DNA of 64,000 bases from Sipunculus nudus (Eukaryota; Annelida; Sipuncula; Golfingiida; Sipunculidae): contig CM049317.1 of NCBI GenBank assembly GCA_026874595.1, positions 13,322,882 to 13,386,881 of the forward strand, written 5' to 3'. This document shows, piece after piece, positions 37,501 through 48,649 of this stretch. Each line of letters starts with the position of its first letter. The first letter of the stretch is position 1. A program made the translations under genes and the position numbers. The notes under the pieces are model-generated. The model worked only from the letters and a program-made list of their open reading frames with translations. It was not told where the DNA came from and ran no database searches.

Positions 37501-38426
37501 ATGTCCCGCTCATTTTTTTTTTTTTTTGTTTTCGAGTAGGGAACAAGGTAAAGGGGGGTTATTTAATCAAACAATGTTGAAAGAAACATCAATTATTTTC
37601 CTATAAAACCAAAACGTACATTCCTAATATACAGTGGGAGGGAAGAACATTATTACATTCTGGGAGGACCCTTTCGTTCTTTCTGTAATGAGATGGTTGT
37701 TGTCCATTGGGATTTTAAGTATGGAGTCCTTATTACGCGGTCTGCCTGCATGGGTGGATCTTCAAGGCCCATGAATTTAAGATGAAATAATGAATATATC
37801 AAACAAAATGTTAACAAGATGTAAGTAATCGATTGGGGGCGAAAACCTAAAACCTGAAGCCCAACACACCTCCCCTGTACCCCAAACCAAGCCAATTCCT
37901 AAGCGATAATGGGGAAACATCCATGGCGTGTACGACCTTGAGAAAAAGACAAGGCCAAAAATAAACATTAGGAGCAAACATTTCATCTAGAAGTAATATC
38001 GTGCTCAAAATTCCGACATACTGGAGATTTAACGCAAAAAAAAAAATGGCGGAAGAAAGAAAACAAAGTGAGATCGATTGTTTTGCACACGGGGGTGGGG
38101 GACCGAAGTAAGTCCATATACATAAATAATTTACCGAAATATGAGTAAAGACATAAATTCATTTACCCATAAAAGCCTCTCTTTTCATTTTAAAAGATAA
38201 TGACAAATTTAAATGCGAATTTCAAATTAAAACAAAAATAATGTAAATATAATAAGAAGTTTAGAATTTAGAAAGACAAACCTGCTGCGAGTGTGTGCAC
38301 TGCATCCTTGACCCCCATACGTTTGCCAAATCGTCCCTGTGGGCGCCAGTACCCGAATGCAACGCCATCCAGTGACAAGGCGAACACCAAAATCACAGCC
38401 AGAACACAGTTGCTTCCCGTTGCCAT
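31490..38426 (-). CDS. luqin: Luqin neuropeptide precursor, three coding exons (38426-38282, 33159-33042, 31532-31490)
   Basis: The spliced product is 101 residues. Residues 1-23 form a signal peptide ending GVA. Residues 24-33 are FGYWRPQGRF followed by Gly34-Lys-Arg, giving an amidated peptide with the WRPQGRFamide core of molluscan luqin. Cys75 and Cys86 form the C-X10-C pair conserved in luqin/RYamide precursors. The chain ends NIKRK before TGA. Junction phases agree: 48 codons plus 1 base, then 118 bases, then 43 bases including the stop. All four splice sites are strong: CAG|GTTTGT, TTTTTTCAG, CAG|GTACGG and TCTCCGTTTCTGCAG. The introns are 5122 and 1509 bases. Luqin peptides act on G-protein-coupled receptors related to arthropod RYamide receptors and affect feeding and cardiac physiology in gastropods. 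The N-terminal FGY differs from the classical APQ of Aplysia and Lymnaea. The signal cleavage point is predicted. Confidence 0.93.
31533..33041 (-). other. luqin: Luqin second coding intron
   Basis: 1509 bases with G/C homopolymers at 32229-32242, about 32507-32518 and 32956-32970. About 32345-32430 (GTCCGACC…AGCTCAAAATCGGTAAATTT, GCGGGGGTG, TTTCTGAG) is a relative of the MITE at 22663-22955. Confidence 0.75.
32200..32445. mobile_element. MITE-like relative of the element at 22663
   Basis: Shares AATGTCCG, GAGCTCAAAATCGGTAAATT, the A-rich block and GCGGGGGT with the 22663-22955 element, but the ends are poorly kept. It lies inside a luqin intron. Confidence 0.4.
33042..33159 (-). CDS. luqin: Luqin exon with the conserved cysteine pair
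   Basis: 118 bases between TATTTTTTCAG and the donor CAG|GTACGG. It encodes residues 49-87 plus two bases of residue 88, including CVHVSRPGLYRC. The linker before the cysteines is acidic and has no dibasic site, so it is probably a spacer. Confidence 0.92.
34095..35468. mobile_element. Non-autonomous inverted-repeat (foldback-like) DNA transposon, 1374 bp
   Basis: The left end starts GTACGGTGGATGATTTAGGA and the right end is its inverse, TCCTAAATCAGCCACCGTAC, with one mismatch. ATCC flanks both sides (34091-34094 and 35469-35472), a 4-bp target duplication. Inside each end lie perfect palindromes built on ATCTCGAGAT (34131-34191 and 35385-35428). Next come reiterated AAAATTTTAGGAAGCAAAAA-type units, about three on the left and about nine on the right. 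The centre is unique AT-rich DNA without a transposase. It lies wholly within the luqin intron. Confidence 0.8.
36241..36285. promoter_or_regulatory. CRE + CCAAT motif pair inside the luqin intron
   Basis: TGACGTCACGTC at 36241-36252 and ACCAATCA near 36278-36285. No TATA box or exon follows on the plus strand. It could be an intronic enhancer of luqin or chance. Confidence 0.2.
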
Positions 38427-38441
38427 AGCGACACTTGTGCT
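38282..38441 (-). CDS. luqin: Luqin exon with start codon, signal peptide and active peptide (CDS 38426-38282)
   Basis: The acceptor TTCGTTACAG lies just before 38441, followed by 15 untranslated bases, then ATG at 38426. It encodes residues 1-48 plus one base of residue 49. The whole active peptide and its GKR site lie here. Donor CAG|GTTTGT follows 38282. The acceptor means at least one upstream non-coding exon exists. Confidence 0.92.
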
Positions 38442-40421
38442 CTGTAACGAAAAACCAATATTGTGCGTAATTTAAAGCAAACAAATCATTTCGCTGATCT
38501 TGTAAGGCATTTAATTGCTAAATGACAGCTCTATAATAAACAGATAATGCCATTTATAATTCTGGAATTGCATACAACCGTTTAGAATTTAAAATTTAAT
38601 GATGATCGATTTATCTGCTGCGAGCGGTTTCATTAATGACACATTGTGATAAAACACTTAATGTGTCTCCATATTTTGTCTATTGCAAGACAATTTTAAA
38701 ACTATATAACTTTGAATCAGAAAGATTGTCACGAAGTTTTGGAAATTATCCAGGTCATACGTTACCGTATAGGCAAGGCCGCATAAACATCACTTCTCGT
38801 TTTTTTTAACTGTCTGCAAAAAAGAAACTAGTAAAAACCCTCCATTGTCTATCAGAAACCTGAATGTCTTAACATTTTTGTTAATTCGCGCATGAAACCA
38901 AACTCCATAACACATCTGCTTTATTATCTTATCTGCCTGCGATAGGTGAGTACATAACACTGTAGATTACGCCTAGGAGCAAACACCTGGCATGATATGG
39001 CTTTATTCTCACGATCTGGCGAAAAACATTACATGAATCTGTGATTATACAAAGAAAGACGTATACTTTTACTTTTTCTTTTGGGTTAGATCTCTCTACA
39101 GAATCGAATGTTGCTCAATAAAAGACTCTTAGCAATTTCAGACACAATTTTAAAATGTACCGATATGCCAGTTTGTATCCTGTAACATATGATGCCAGCG
39201 TATTTCCAGATAATGTTCAGACTCTGCCCTGTGTGACTTTCTTTTTCTATTCATGTACAATATATTTAAGTCATGTATAGCAGTTTACATATTGTAATGA
39301 AAACTTTTCATAGGCTAATGTGCTACAAGTACGATTCATTGAATTTTCGACGAACCATGTTCGTGTCATGTGACCCAGTATGGCTGATTTTGTCAAGTTA
39401 AACCAGATACGTGATAAGGTCTCGAACAGAAACCTAGCGTTCAACGCAGTTCCTTATTATATTTTTATCATTTGAAATATAAACAAATAAAGTGGGAATA
39501 AAATATGCCCAAACACCTATTGTCATTCGCTGTCATCAAAGGTCGCTAGTGTGATGGAAATAATCTGGTAGAATTAATATATAAGAATATATATCAGAAA
39601 AAGTATTGGCGTCCTAATTTTCTTATAAATGACAAGTTTCTTATTTATACAGTTATCATAGGCTAAACAGTACCATAAAATGCAGAAACTGTAATGACCC
39701 TTTACATGAATTACAACAACTTTAACCAACGTGATAACTCGTGAAAACTTTGCTATTTAATGTTAATCATCATAAACATGCTTCATTAAGCGTATTAAGT
39801 ATGCTACAGCATAATATATTTTAATATAAAATTTACCGGTACAGAAATTTATAACTGTATTGAACGTTTTAGCAAAAATCACGATTAGTTAGGATAAATT
39901 AAAAATAAGAAAACCTTAGCTGAAAAAAATAACAAATGAATCCGATAAATGATCACCGACTTCATTGAGTCCATTTTACTTAAGAGACTGGTGTAACAGA
40001 TGAGGGATGATCTATGTTCACCTGTCAAAGAGTACTGAGACTTTTGCAATCTCGGTGAATAAGGCGCCATCTGGGGGGTCAAGACCCTATTTACGCCTTT
40101 AGTGCACTCCAAAGACTTCATAAACCTGTGTAACCAACACAGACTGCGGAATATGAAAATCTGTCAACTGACAGATACGTGAATTTGTAGTTCGTCTTTC
40201 ATTTTCTGATTTAATTTGAAGAGTCTTAGTGAGGAGTTCCACCATGTCGATATTCCAGGAGGGCCCCAAGCAATATCTGCGAGAGGTTTCAGTCCTACTC
40301 AATGAGCAACACATTCTCTTCATGAGCCGCCATATCGCGTCTGGTATGACAACCAGGCCCATTTACGCACTTCGTGCCCAGGCGGTTATCATAACGCCAG
40401 GGCACTATATTTCAATAAAGC

Positions 40422-40434
40422 TGACGTCACGTCA
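40422..40434. promoter_or_regulatory. Overlapping CRE motifs (TGACGTCACGTCA)
   Basis: A full CRE palindrome overlapping a second half-site. It lies 2.0 kb upstream of the luqin start codon and just inside the intron that follows the proposed luqin leader exon, a plausible regulatory position. Confidence 0.3.
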
Positions 40435-40774
40435 TTAATATTCATCTTTCCCCTTCTAAGTCATGTTTGGTGTGTTCAATAATTTACGGTATCGATTTCT
40501 GGTTCCTGTTTGCACAGACCTCGGGGTGGAATGGTCTCCATGCATTTGTTGGTCATCGCGGAATATATAAAATAGTCCAAAAAATACCCGTCGCAACACA
40601 ACAAGCACAGCCATGTAGTTGTCAAGCTATTAAAATTATAAAATGCTTACCAACCAGTGTCATATGGTTATTTTCATATCCAATTCAAAGGAAAAGTTTT
40701 CCTATAAACCATATTTCAACCCTCCAAGCAGGTTTTATAGTTTTATCTTTAGGATATTATCCTTTAACAGAAGG

Positions 40775-40782
40775 CTATAAAA
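40775..40782 (+). promoter_or_regulatory. Isolated strong TATA box (GGCTATAAAAGGG)
   Basis: Textbook TATA on the plus strand, but no exon follows and it points opposite to luqin. It overlaps the region just inside the proposed luqin leader donor. Likely chance unless antisense transcription exists. Confidence 0.15.
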
Positions 40783-40797
40783 GGGAGCATACTTTAC

Positions 40798-40970
40798 CTG
40801 GAAACTGACGGCACAGTCTGTGTGGTAAACACGAGAGATCGCGGACGAGTGGCCCAGGAGGGAAAAGGAGCAATGTATTAACCAGACTCAGAGGTCGGAG
40901 GCCCAAATTAGTCTAAAGACATTACTTGTCTCCCTGATTAGACGATTAGTGACCGCCACAGCCAGCAGGG
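40798..40970 (-). other. luqin: Candidate non-coding 5' leader exon of luqin
   Basis: On the minus strand TTCCAG|GTAAAGTATG is a near-consensus donor ending an exon at 40798, 2.36 kb upstream of the acceptor at 38441. The preceding sequence is less AT-rich than its surroundings. The 5' boundary (40970) is arbitrary and no TATA box is clear. Needed because the coding exon begins at an acceptor, but this specific exon is inference. Confidence 0.3.
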
Positions 40971-41049
40971 TGAGACTACCAAGAGTAAGATGACCAGACC
41001 AGTCGTTATAATGAGTGCTTAGCGCTTCTTGATGACTGATCCGGTTCAC

Positions 41050-42309
41050 TGTTTTAGGTTCAAACTAGAAAGACCTCAGAGACCGTGTACCGTCATTAAT
41101 AATCTGGATTATAAGATCCGGAATTTTACCAGAATCCTGAACTAAAACGCAATTCGTGGTACGGGAGCGAAGGAAATATGAGAAACAAAGTCGAGAGAAA
41201 TGCATGTCACCGATAACCAATTTGATTGTTTTATAAAGAACCACAATGAATACAAATATTATTCTGGTATCTTCTATTTCCTTCAGCTCTGGTTTCTTTA
41301 TTTGATATATGTTAAACAATTATCTATATCTATATCCTCTCTATTTTATTATATGTATGTTATATGTTCTTTTTTATATAATAATAGTATTGTTTCTTTG
41401 TGTGTCGTATGTTTTATCAATTATTCAGTTTTGAATAAAAAAAATCTTAGATTGGAATACCAATCAACCAATGCAACACCCATATCAATTACCTCAAGAT
41501 ATTTGAAAGAAGAGAGCCTCAGAATCCACCATCAACATACTTCATATTAATCTGATATTCCGAGGATCAGGATGACACAAATGACTTAGGATACAGGAGA
41601 GACCAACCTTTCTTGCAGCGCGGATAAAATATCTATCACCTCCAGACAGAAAAAAAATGCTGACGACAAAGGACCCAGCAATCATCTGTGGACAAGCAAG
41701 TGTCAATGACGATGCTACAGAGGCGTTGACAATCCGGGAGGCATAATGGACAAAATGTAACGCTACACTAAGTATATAACATTAGCCTGTATGGATGGCG
41801 CATTGTGCCATACATATCTTCCTATATAGCTAATCCTCAAAGAAACCTTTATATGCCCCAGAAATCGTGGCTGAAAATTTGGTATTTTTAATTTTTTTTT
41901 TTTATTTTTTATTAGATATTTATATTTATATTAATAATGATAACATTTCTTATTTATTATATTTTATCATAAATCTTAGGTTTCCTTCTTGTTCCGAAGA
42001 CACTTTCGTACACCCGCACTCAGTTTTGCATAAATAAAGTTTCCTAATTATTAATATATATGTCCTAAAATCCTAGATTTGTTGTGAAATAAATGTTTAT
42101 ACTAAATACTTTAATTATTCTAAAGGTTCGCCTGAACGACTTATATCATAAATAATCCTTTGCCATACAACATTTGTAAACCACCATTTCTAGGCGCATG
42201 CGCAATACGCGTTACGATCGTCTGCTGTGTTCATATAAAATAAGCTAAAACGTGTGGTTTTTTCTCGAGTGTTCTCATAATTAAACTAGAGACTTACAAC
42301 TAAAAAAAG

Positions 42310-42364
<55 letters not shown>

Positions 42365-43470
42365 TTATAATCATAGAGATCACAGAACAAGGATTAAATA
42401 ATGCTTTATCGGGTCTAATATTAATTTGAAACAACTTTATGATCGATTTTAGACATAGGGGTTTTTGGAAATAATATTACATTCAACGTTACAACTTTAT
42501 TCAAAGCATTGTAACACATAATAATCTATACTTAGGCAGGCTGAAAACATAAATGTAGAGTATTTCATAATGTAGTGTAAATATAAAGAATTCTAAACCA
42601 CTGTGAGACAGGCCACTGTGATCCGGCCATGACGTAGATAAACAAACATGAAAGTTTGATTAGATTCCTGGCGGAGGTTTAAGTGTAGTCTGAAACGACT
42701 TGTCTAGTTACTGTCTGGGAAACAATACGTTCTGCAACAGGGAATGGCAATTTTTTAAATCTCTTAAACACGACTCGAGATAACCTCGGTAAAAATGAAA
42801 ATAAAAAAGCTATTGCCAATTACCTTTTTGATCTTCAAAACCTTTAAGAATTTACAAACAGAGCATGATTTTGCTGCTAAGACTTCTAAGATATTTGCGC
42901 GAGCGGGTTTACTTCCCCTCATTAATATTAAACAGATATCCTCAAACGCTAGTAGTTGCAAAGGGTGTTAATGCTAATACATATGGCATTTTGGTCTTTA
43001 CACCGAAATTATTTGTAACCGAGACTAATGCAGCTAATTTAAGTGCAGTGGGAAATCTAACGGCACAGGGACTGTTTTCTTTTAAGCCTTTATTTTGAAA
43101 GAGTAAAATCTAAATGTTAGGCATATGGAAATTCATTAATATTAGGGAAAAAGAAAAACCGTTGGCGTAATGCTACATAAATCTTAGACTTTGACTGAAA
43201 TTTCTAACTGTACTTTTCGTTTCGAATAAGAATTAATGGGACTTATATTATAAATCAGTTTTTGGGTACCAGTACTATAGTCAAGTTCTCGTATGTACCA
43301 AGTCTGTGTCCTTTCTATTATCCTATATTTGTTAGGGCCTTGTATTGTAACCGGTTTGTATTTACAGAAGACACTCTGTTGTGAAGTGTTTGTCAGAATA
43401 TATGCCAAACTCATTCTGATAAACAGATACCTACGGTTTGTACAAGTAGCTCTACAGTATGTCCTACTGA
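41050..43470. other. No gene seen
   Basis: AT-rich. The ORFs at 41065-41550 and 42764-43098 lack features. An (AT)n tract lies at 42312-42362. Confidence 0.4.
42312..42362. repeat. (AT)n microsatellite
   Basis: Uninterrupted AT run. Confidence 0.95.
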
Positions 43471-43479
43471 CACACTGTG

Positions 43480-43850
43480 GCAGGCTTCATTTTCGCGGGG
43501 TTAAAATTTCAAGATTTTAATTCTTCCTTGTTTCGCGAGGATTCCAGAGAGTACAAGTAATATTATTAGAATTAATTGTATCAAATAGTTATTGCCAAAA
43601 AAAATCTTATAAACAAAAATATTTTTCGTTAACGGTAAATAATCGGAAAGATCTGATATCATGTGAAATATCAATCTTTGAACATACACGATCTATGTTT
43701 TTTCCATAATGACATCCTTTTCTTTTCACCTTTGCCTCCGACGATTGGGTCTCTTATTTACGAAGATTTAATTTTAGCGACAATTTTCTTTTCGCGAATA
43801 TAGCGAAGTGAAACGGTCGCGAACAAATAAACAAGTACAGTATATGGCCC
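43480..43850. repeat. TTCGCGA-type MITE-like repeat, copy 1
   Basis: CATTTTCGCGGGGTTAAAAT and TTTCGCGAGGATTCC on the left face TTTTCGCGAATATAGCG and GTCGCGAACAAATAAACA on the right. The same vocabulary recurs at 58650-59035. No coding potential. Confidence 0.5.
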
Positions 43851-43955
43851 TTTTCCCTCAGCGTAGGTCTAGTTTAATATAAACGACACTCAAGTTGGAA
43901 GACGGCAAATGTTAAACATATCCTGCGAACCAGTCTGGATGAAAACTGGAACGAT

Positions 43956-44324
43956 TCACGGAGTGTGCTCAGAATGACAATCATCCTCTTGTCTTGCAAA
44001 TAAATTGTATTTATTTACACTGATAATGTACACGCAAGCGGACATGGAGATGGTGGCGTCTTTACGGTAATTCAAAATGGCTGCCAGACGACATGAAGGA
44101 CCTGTTGAACGTATTAAACGTCTCACGTTGATGAAATAACAGAGCCAGATAACCGGGTTTTGTTTCTGGGTTCCGGTGCTCCAGTTTTGGACAAACATCT
44201 TTACAGGGCGTTTCTCCGTAGGTGCTCCGTGAATTCCGAACGTCATTTCGGCTTTGGTATACCGACACTCAGTACTTATCGAATACAAATATATTTTGGC
44301 GATATTTTTCTGGAAATCTTCCAC
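43956..44324 (-). other. Unrecognised ORF of 122 codons
   Basis: The longest minus-strand ORF in this area outside simple repeats. A second frame (44062-44268) is also open, and both encode basic, featureless sequence. The overlying DNA is somewhat richer in G+C than its surroundings and may be an old repeat. No domain, signal peptide or splice context. Not called as a gene. Confidence 0.15.
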
Positions 44325-44370
44325 TTTTAATCAATTATACAGACTGCGACTATATCATTTCATGCGGATT

Positions 44371-44522
44371 GTAATAATAATAATTAGTAATTAATTAAAA
44401 ATAACATTATTATTAGTAGTAGTTTTAGTAGTAGTGTAGCAATATTATTTTTAATAAGAATAAGAATAAGAATAATGATAATGATAATAACAATAACAAT
44501 TATTATTATTAATATTATCATG
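44371..44522. repeat. Mixed AAT/AGT/GAATAA triplet tract
   Basis: AATAAT, TTAGTAGTAG, AATAAGAATAAG and AATGATAATGAT runs in succession. Confidence 0.8.
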
Positions 44523-44529
44523 ACGAAAT

Positions 44530-46870
44530 CGTTAATGAAAGAGTTATTTTTAGCTTATTAATCAAAGTGCAAAGAACACTTAATTCTATCATCAGTAAAA
44601 GCTAAAATTAAAAAAGGGTTCCAAGGAGACTGAATGTTTTATAACTTTTACGTTTATAATCATATACGTTTTAATCATTGATTTTTAACATGTTGTTACA
44701 AAACTTTCCCGTCAAGCCCGAGTGCTTGTTCAGCAAACGTGACAAACAGAAAGATTAAAAAGGATAAGTAATGAGTCTCGAAGGGGAAATAAGAGCCGGG
44801 TAAGCGTCCTTAAACAAAGGGAATAAAAAATCACCGTCAGAGGTTAACTGTCATTAGTCACTCACGGTAAGGTTTATGCCAAGGATTTAACGTGTGTTTT
44901 ATTGTCTAATTTAGCGAAAAGAAACGTTTCGCTAATTACGGTACTGACAATTAAAAGGAATCAGGCCGCCAAATGTGATGGAAACTTTCTATTTTGGTTA
45001 ATGATTGACAGGTAATAGACACAAAATAAGTGTGACCCTAATGGGTAGGTTTTGTGTTTGATATAAGTGATACCAACCACTAATTTGATAACAGTGCTAC
45101 ATACATTTATTGACGATTGATTAATGAAAGAAATCATTAAAACAATTAGGTCTGGGGAACCATGCAGGTCAAAGAGACGTAAGTATTCCTGTGTCAACAA
45201 CATTTTTATCTCAAAATGTAAGTCATTTCTTCGAGTTACTTCACGAGATATCACTTTATAGAAATTGATATTGTTCTGAATAAATATAACAAAATAAACA
45301 ATTAAAACAATTGTTGTAGTTTCATCTGTCGGTTCAATCTAATTTTCAAGTTTAATCTCTAACTTCAGTATCATCGTTTTTTAGCAGTGTAAATAAATTT
45401 GCTGTCTATGCTTTGCATGGATGATTGCTTATATATACTGAGATAATGGACAAGGGTGGAGGGGACATAACTAAAGATCTTTTATATATGATTTTACAAT
45501 GTATGGTACAATTGTAAAAGCAATAAATTTATAGAAAGCCATAAAAAATGTGACTCCTTGCATAAAGAAACAAATATTTCGAGTCTCCCAACTCAACCAG
45601 CTAATTCCAGTGCACTTACATTTAACTTATATAGATTCGGTATTTGAATTTAAAATGTCCCTAACCGAATACACGAGCACACAAGCATGCGTTCTGTACG
45701 ACTGAGGTGTTCATTTAATGCAGATATACAGATACTGATATGCGATCACAAACATTTATATTAACTCATGTGTTAAAAAAAGCTGCCATTGCCGAATGAA
45801 ACTCCTCCGTCAGTAAACATCGTTGAACAACTCCGTAGTTTTACATAAGCCCCTATAAAAACTATACTATTTTTGGCTTAACACAATTATTTGTCGTATG
45901 ATTTATTAAATATCCCTTCAGCTTTTAGTATCCTGGACTCCTAAATCAACATTTATTTATCATATTTTGTCAAATCTGAGCTATCAAGCAGTAAATGTAA
46001 CGTACATTAGTTCGGGTTTGTGTTAAGTTTCTGAAAATATCCCACAAGGTTTTTTTCATTCTTGTTTCGTTACTGCAGTATAATAACCCTCGGTGGCTAG
46101 TGGATGCTTACTTGCACAGCACACCTAATACAAATTAATACAAGACTATCAAATGAACTTAATGCATAACAGATAGTAGCAATTTATACAATGAAGCGAC
46201 ATTAAGGTTAATGCAAAGTTTTCATATTAATAATGCCTTAAATACTCGAGTATAGGTCGTGCGGCCAGGTGCATCGATTTTCTACACGCTGTCGGGAATG
46301 GCATTCATTTACTCGGCCAAGAACGTGACAGGTCTTGAATTAGCTGCTAGACTAACAGCAAAAGAACAAGAGACGGACACCACAATGTCAAAGTCATACA
46401 CAGGGTCGTCCTATTGTTGGCAGCACCTCTGTGGCTGGTACAGTTATGCGCCGTGTCTATATAATGGATGCCTCGAAGTTAACAAATGTCTACTGAAGAA
46501 ATCATACCGTCCCATTGAGGTTTGACGTAAAGGAATAGATTGGTCCCGACCTGCATTGGAAGCCTTTATATGTAGACTGGTACTTTGAACATTATAAACT
46601 TTTGTGCTATATCCAATCAGATAAAGACGAACTGACCCGACATATGGTACAGAGGATTTTATTATTCTCTGATTTAACTACACGGCAATAGTCGAATGTG
46701 TACTCAATAAATTGGTCGTAGCGGGTTTGCCTGAACAAATTGCCTGGACAATCCTGTGTTTTAAGCTTCTAGACCGACCAGGCAGAGGACCTCTGTGGGA
46801 AAATCAGAGATGTATCCCCAGAACTTACACTTATAAAAGGGCACAAACTATTTAAAAAATGCAAGAATGT
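44530..46870. other. No supported gene
   Basis: AT-rich. The ORF at 46259-46525 (plus) has a Cys-rich middle but no signal peptide, and was not accepted. Confidence 0.4.
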
Positions 46871-46872
46871 AT

Positions 46873-46873
<1 letters not shown>

Positions 46874-46937
<64 letters not shown>
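46874..46937. repeat. (AT)n microsatellite
   Basis: Uninterrupted TA run. Confidence 0.95.
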
Positions 46938-46938
<1 letters not shown>

Positions 46939-46939
46939 G

Positions 46940-48510
46940 TATGCAGAACGAATCCATTAGTGCTCTCTTAGCGGGATGGTAAGAGCTTTTATAAAGTATT
47001 TATTACGAAAATGGTCAGTAAAATTGTTATAAGAAAATTACACATCAAAGCGTTTTCGTGCTATCGTCAGATGTGATCTGTTGATGTAGTTAATAAAATA
47101 TCTAAACTCATTTCAAAATGCAGGCATAATAATTACCAAACACTCCCATCTGACCGTGGCTGACCTTTTCCCTGGTGGTGATGCTATAAATTAATGGAAT
47201 ACAACATTTTAGCGTAAGCACTGTAGTAACGCTTAGGAACTTTGTTTGATAATTCTAGTCAAAGATTAACAACACAAAACGTGGCACTTACGTGAACGTA
47301 CTCTTTACATTCCTTTTACTGTCTTAACCGGCTCTGATTCTGGCTCATTGATGAATATTCAATTAAATTTGTCTCTTACTTCAAAGCATAGACATTGTAC
47401 AGCAGTGTAGAGACAAAGTTGATTGCTGATAAAAATCGGTTTCACGGAATAGTAAACGTCTGTTGCTTGTGATTATAAGTACCAATTACTTGACGAAATG
47501 GACACGAAATGCAACCTTTTTCGAACATTTAACTGTGTCACACATATATTGATGATGATAGGTTTTAAAAAATTTTCTTCATGGTCTGTTATTGAAAAAA
47601 TCGATTCGATCTTGCTCTATGACAGAAATCTATCAAACAGAAATTCGTCACAAAAACAAATGGACATAAATGTGAGAGACATGAAATGGTTTATTTAATT
47701 ATGAATAAAGAGCAATAAAGTACCTTTAAATCTCCAGTAATCATACTGTTAGGATTAAGAATAAGAGAATTTGGATTGGTCAATAGAACTCTACGAGCTT
47801 AACGGTGAACTAAGGACAAAATATGAGGATATAAAAACCATGGCGACCAATATATCTACTGCTGCACGTCATAATGGGCAGATAGTGATCAAATTCCTTT
47901 ACCGCAACGTCAGAGCAAATTCATTGAGAAAACAAACCAATGATTAAGAGTCCCCTCATACCGTGCGGGACTATTATCTCAGCAACAGTCACTTCCGGAG
48001 AGGATCATGGACTGAATGTTACAATGAGTCAGCAATTACACTACTAAACGGAGGTCAGCGGCGGCTTGGCAAACGTAGCTACACCGATATGTATATATTA
48101 GTATTGTGCCAAAGACATCGATGATTGGTCGTTTTCTGTCATAGCCGATTTGATCGATTGGGCCTTTGTATAATCGATCTTAAACGATTATGAATGCTAA
48201 TGCAATGAATATTATATTTTCTTGAAAAAAAAAAACTTAATCCTCTCAGAGATCTAAAGGCGAGACACAAGCGGCGAACAACATTAAACCTGTGATGGGC
48301 GGACAGATGAGAGCAACATGGCCTAGACCTTGTTCTTTAAGCGTGAGCATAGGCGTAAATTCTTCTACTAGTGCCGTCTTGAAATCGACCAACTCTCAGG
48401 AGTTGTTATTATACAAACTGTGAGATAATTCAATATCTGTATGATGGCTATGATCACTTTATTTACCGAGTATTTTTTAACTTTAAAAGCAAATTGCACG
48501 GACACGCAGG
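46940..48510. other. No gene seen
   Basis: AT-rich unique DNA with no recognised element. Confidence 0.4.

Positions 48511-48512
<2 letters not shown>

Positions 48513-48607
<95 letters not shown>
48513..48607. repeat. (AT)n microsatellite, longest in the window
   Basis: About 95 bases of AT with one TTT interruption. Confidence 0.95.
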
Positions 48608-48649
48608 GTATTGTCAAGTATGTTATACAGTGTTACATTAGTATTTGTC

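Larger units (their letters stand above)
33160..38281 (-). other. luqin: Luqin first coding intron
   Basis: 5122 bases. It contains a 1.37-kb inverted-repeat element (34095-35468), a CRE palindrome followed by a CCAAT box (TGACGTCA at 36241 and CCAATCA at about 36279), and otherwise AT-rich sequence. The ORFs within it (for example 35456-35713 and 37653-37986) have no recognised domains. Confidence 0.8.

Noticed and set aside
40229-40438. ORF with good start context (ACCATGTCG) on the plus strand
   Set aside because: It runs into the CRE cluster, has no domain, and lies in the luqin upstream intron on the opposite strand.
40775-40800. TATA box at 40775 as the luqin promoter
   Set aside because: It is on the opposite strand and lies downstream of the proposed leader donor.
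46259-46525. ORF with CWQHLCGWYSYAPCLYNGC-like cysteine spacing
   Set aside because: No signal peptide, no clear acceptor or donor, and no family recognised. Cysteine content alone is weak in one short ORF.
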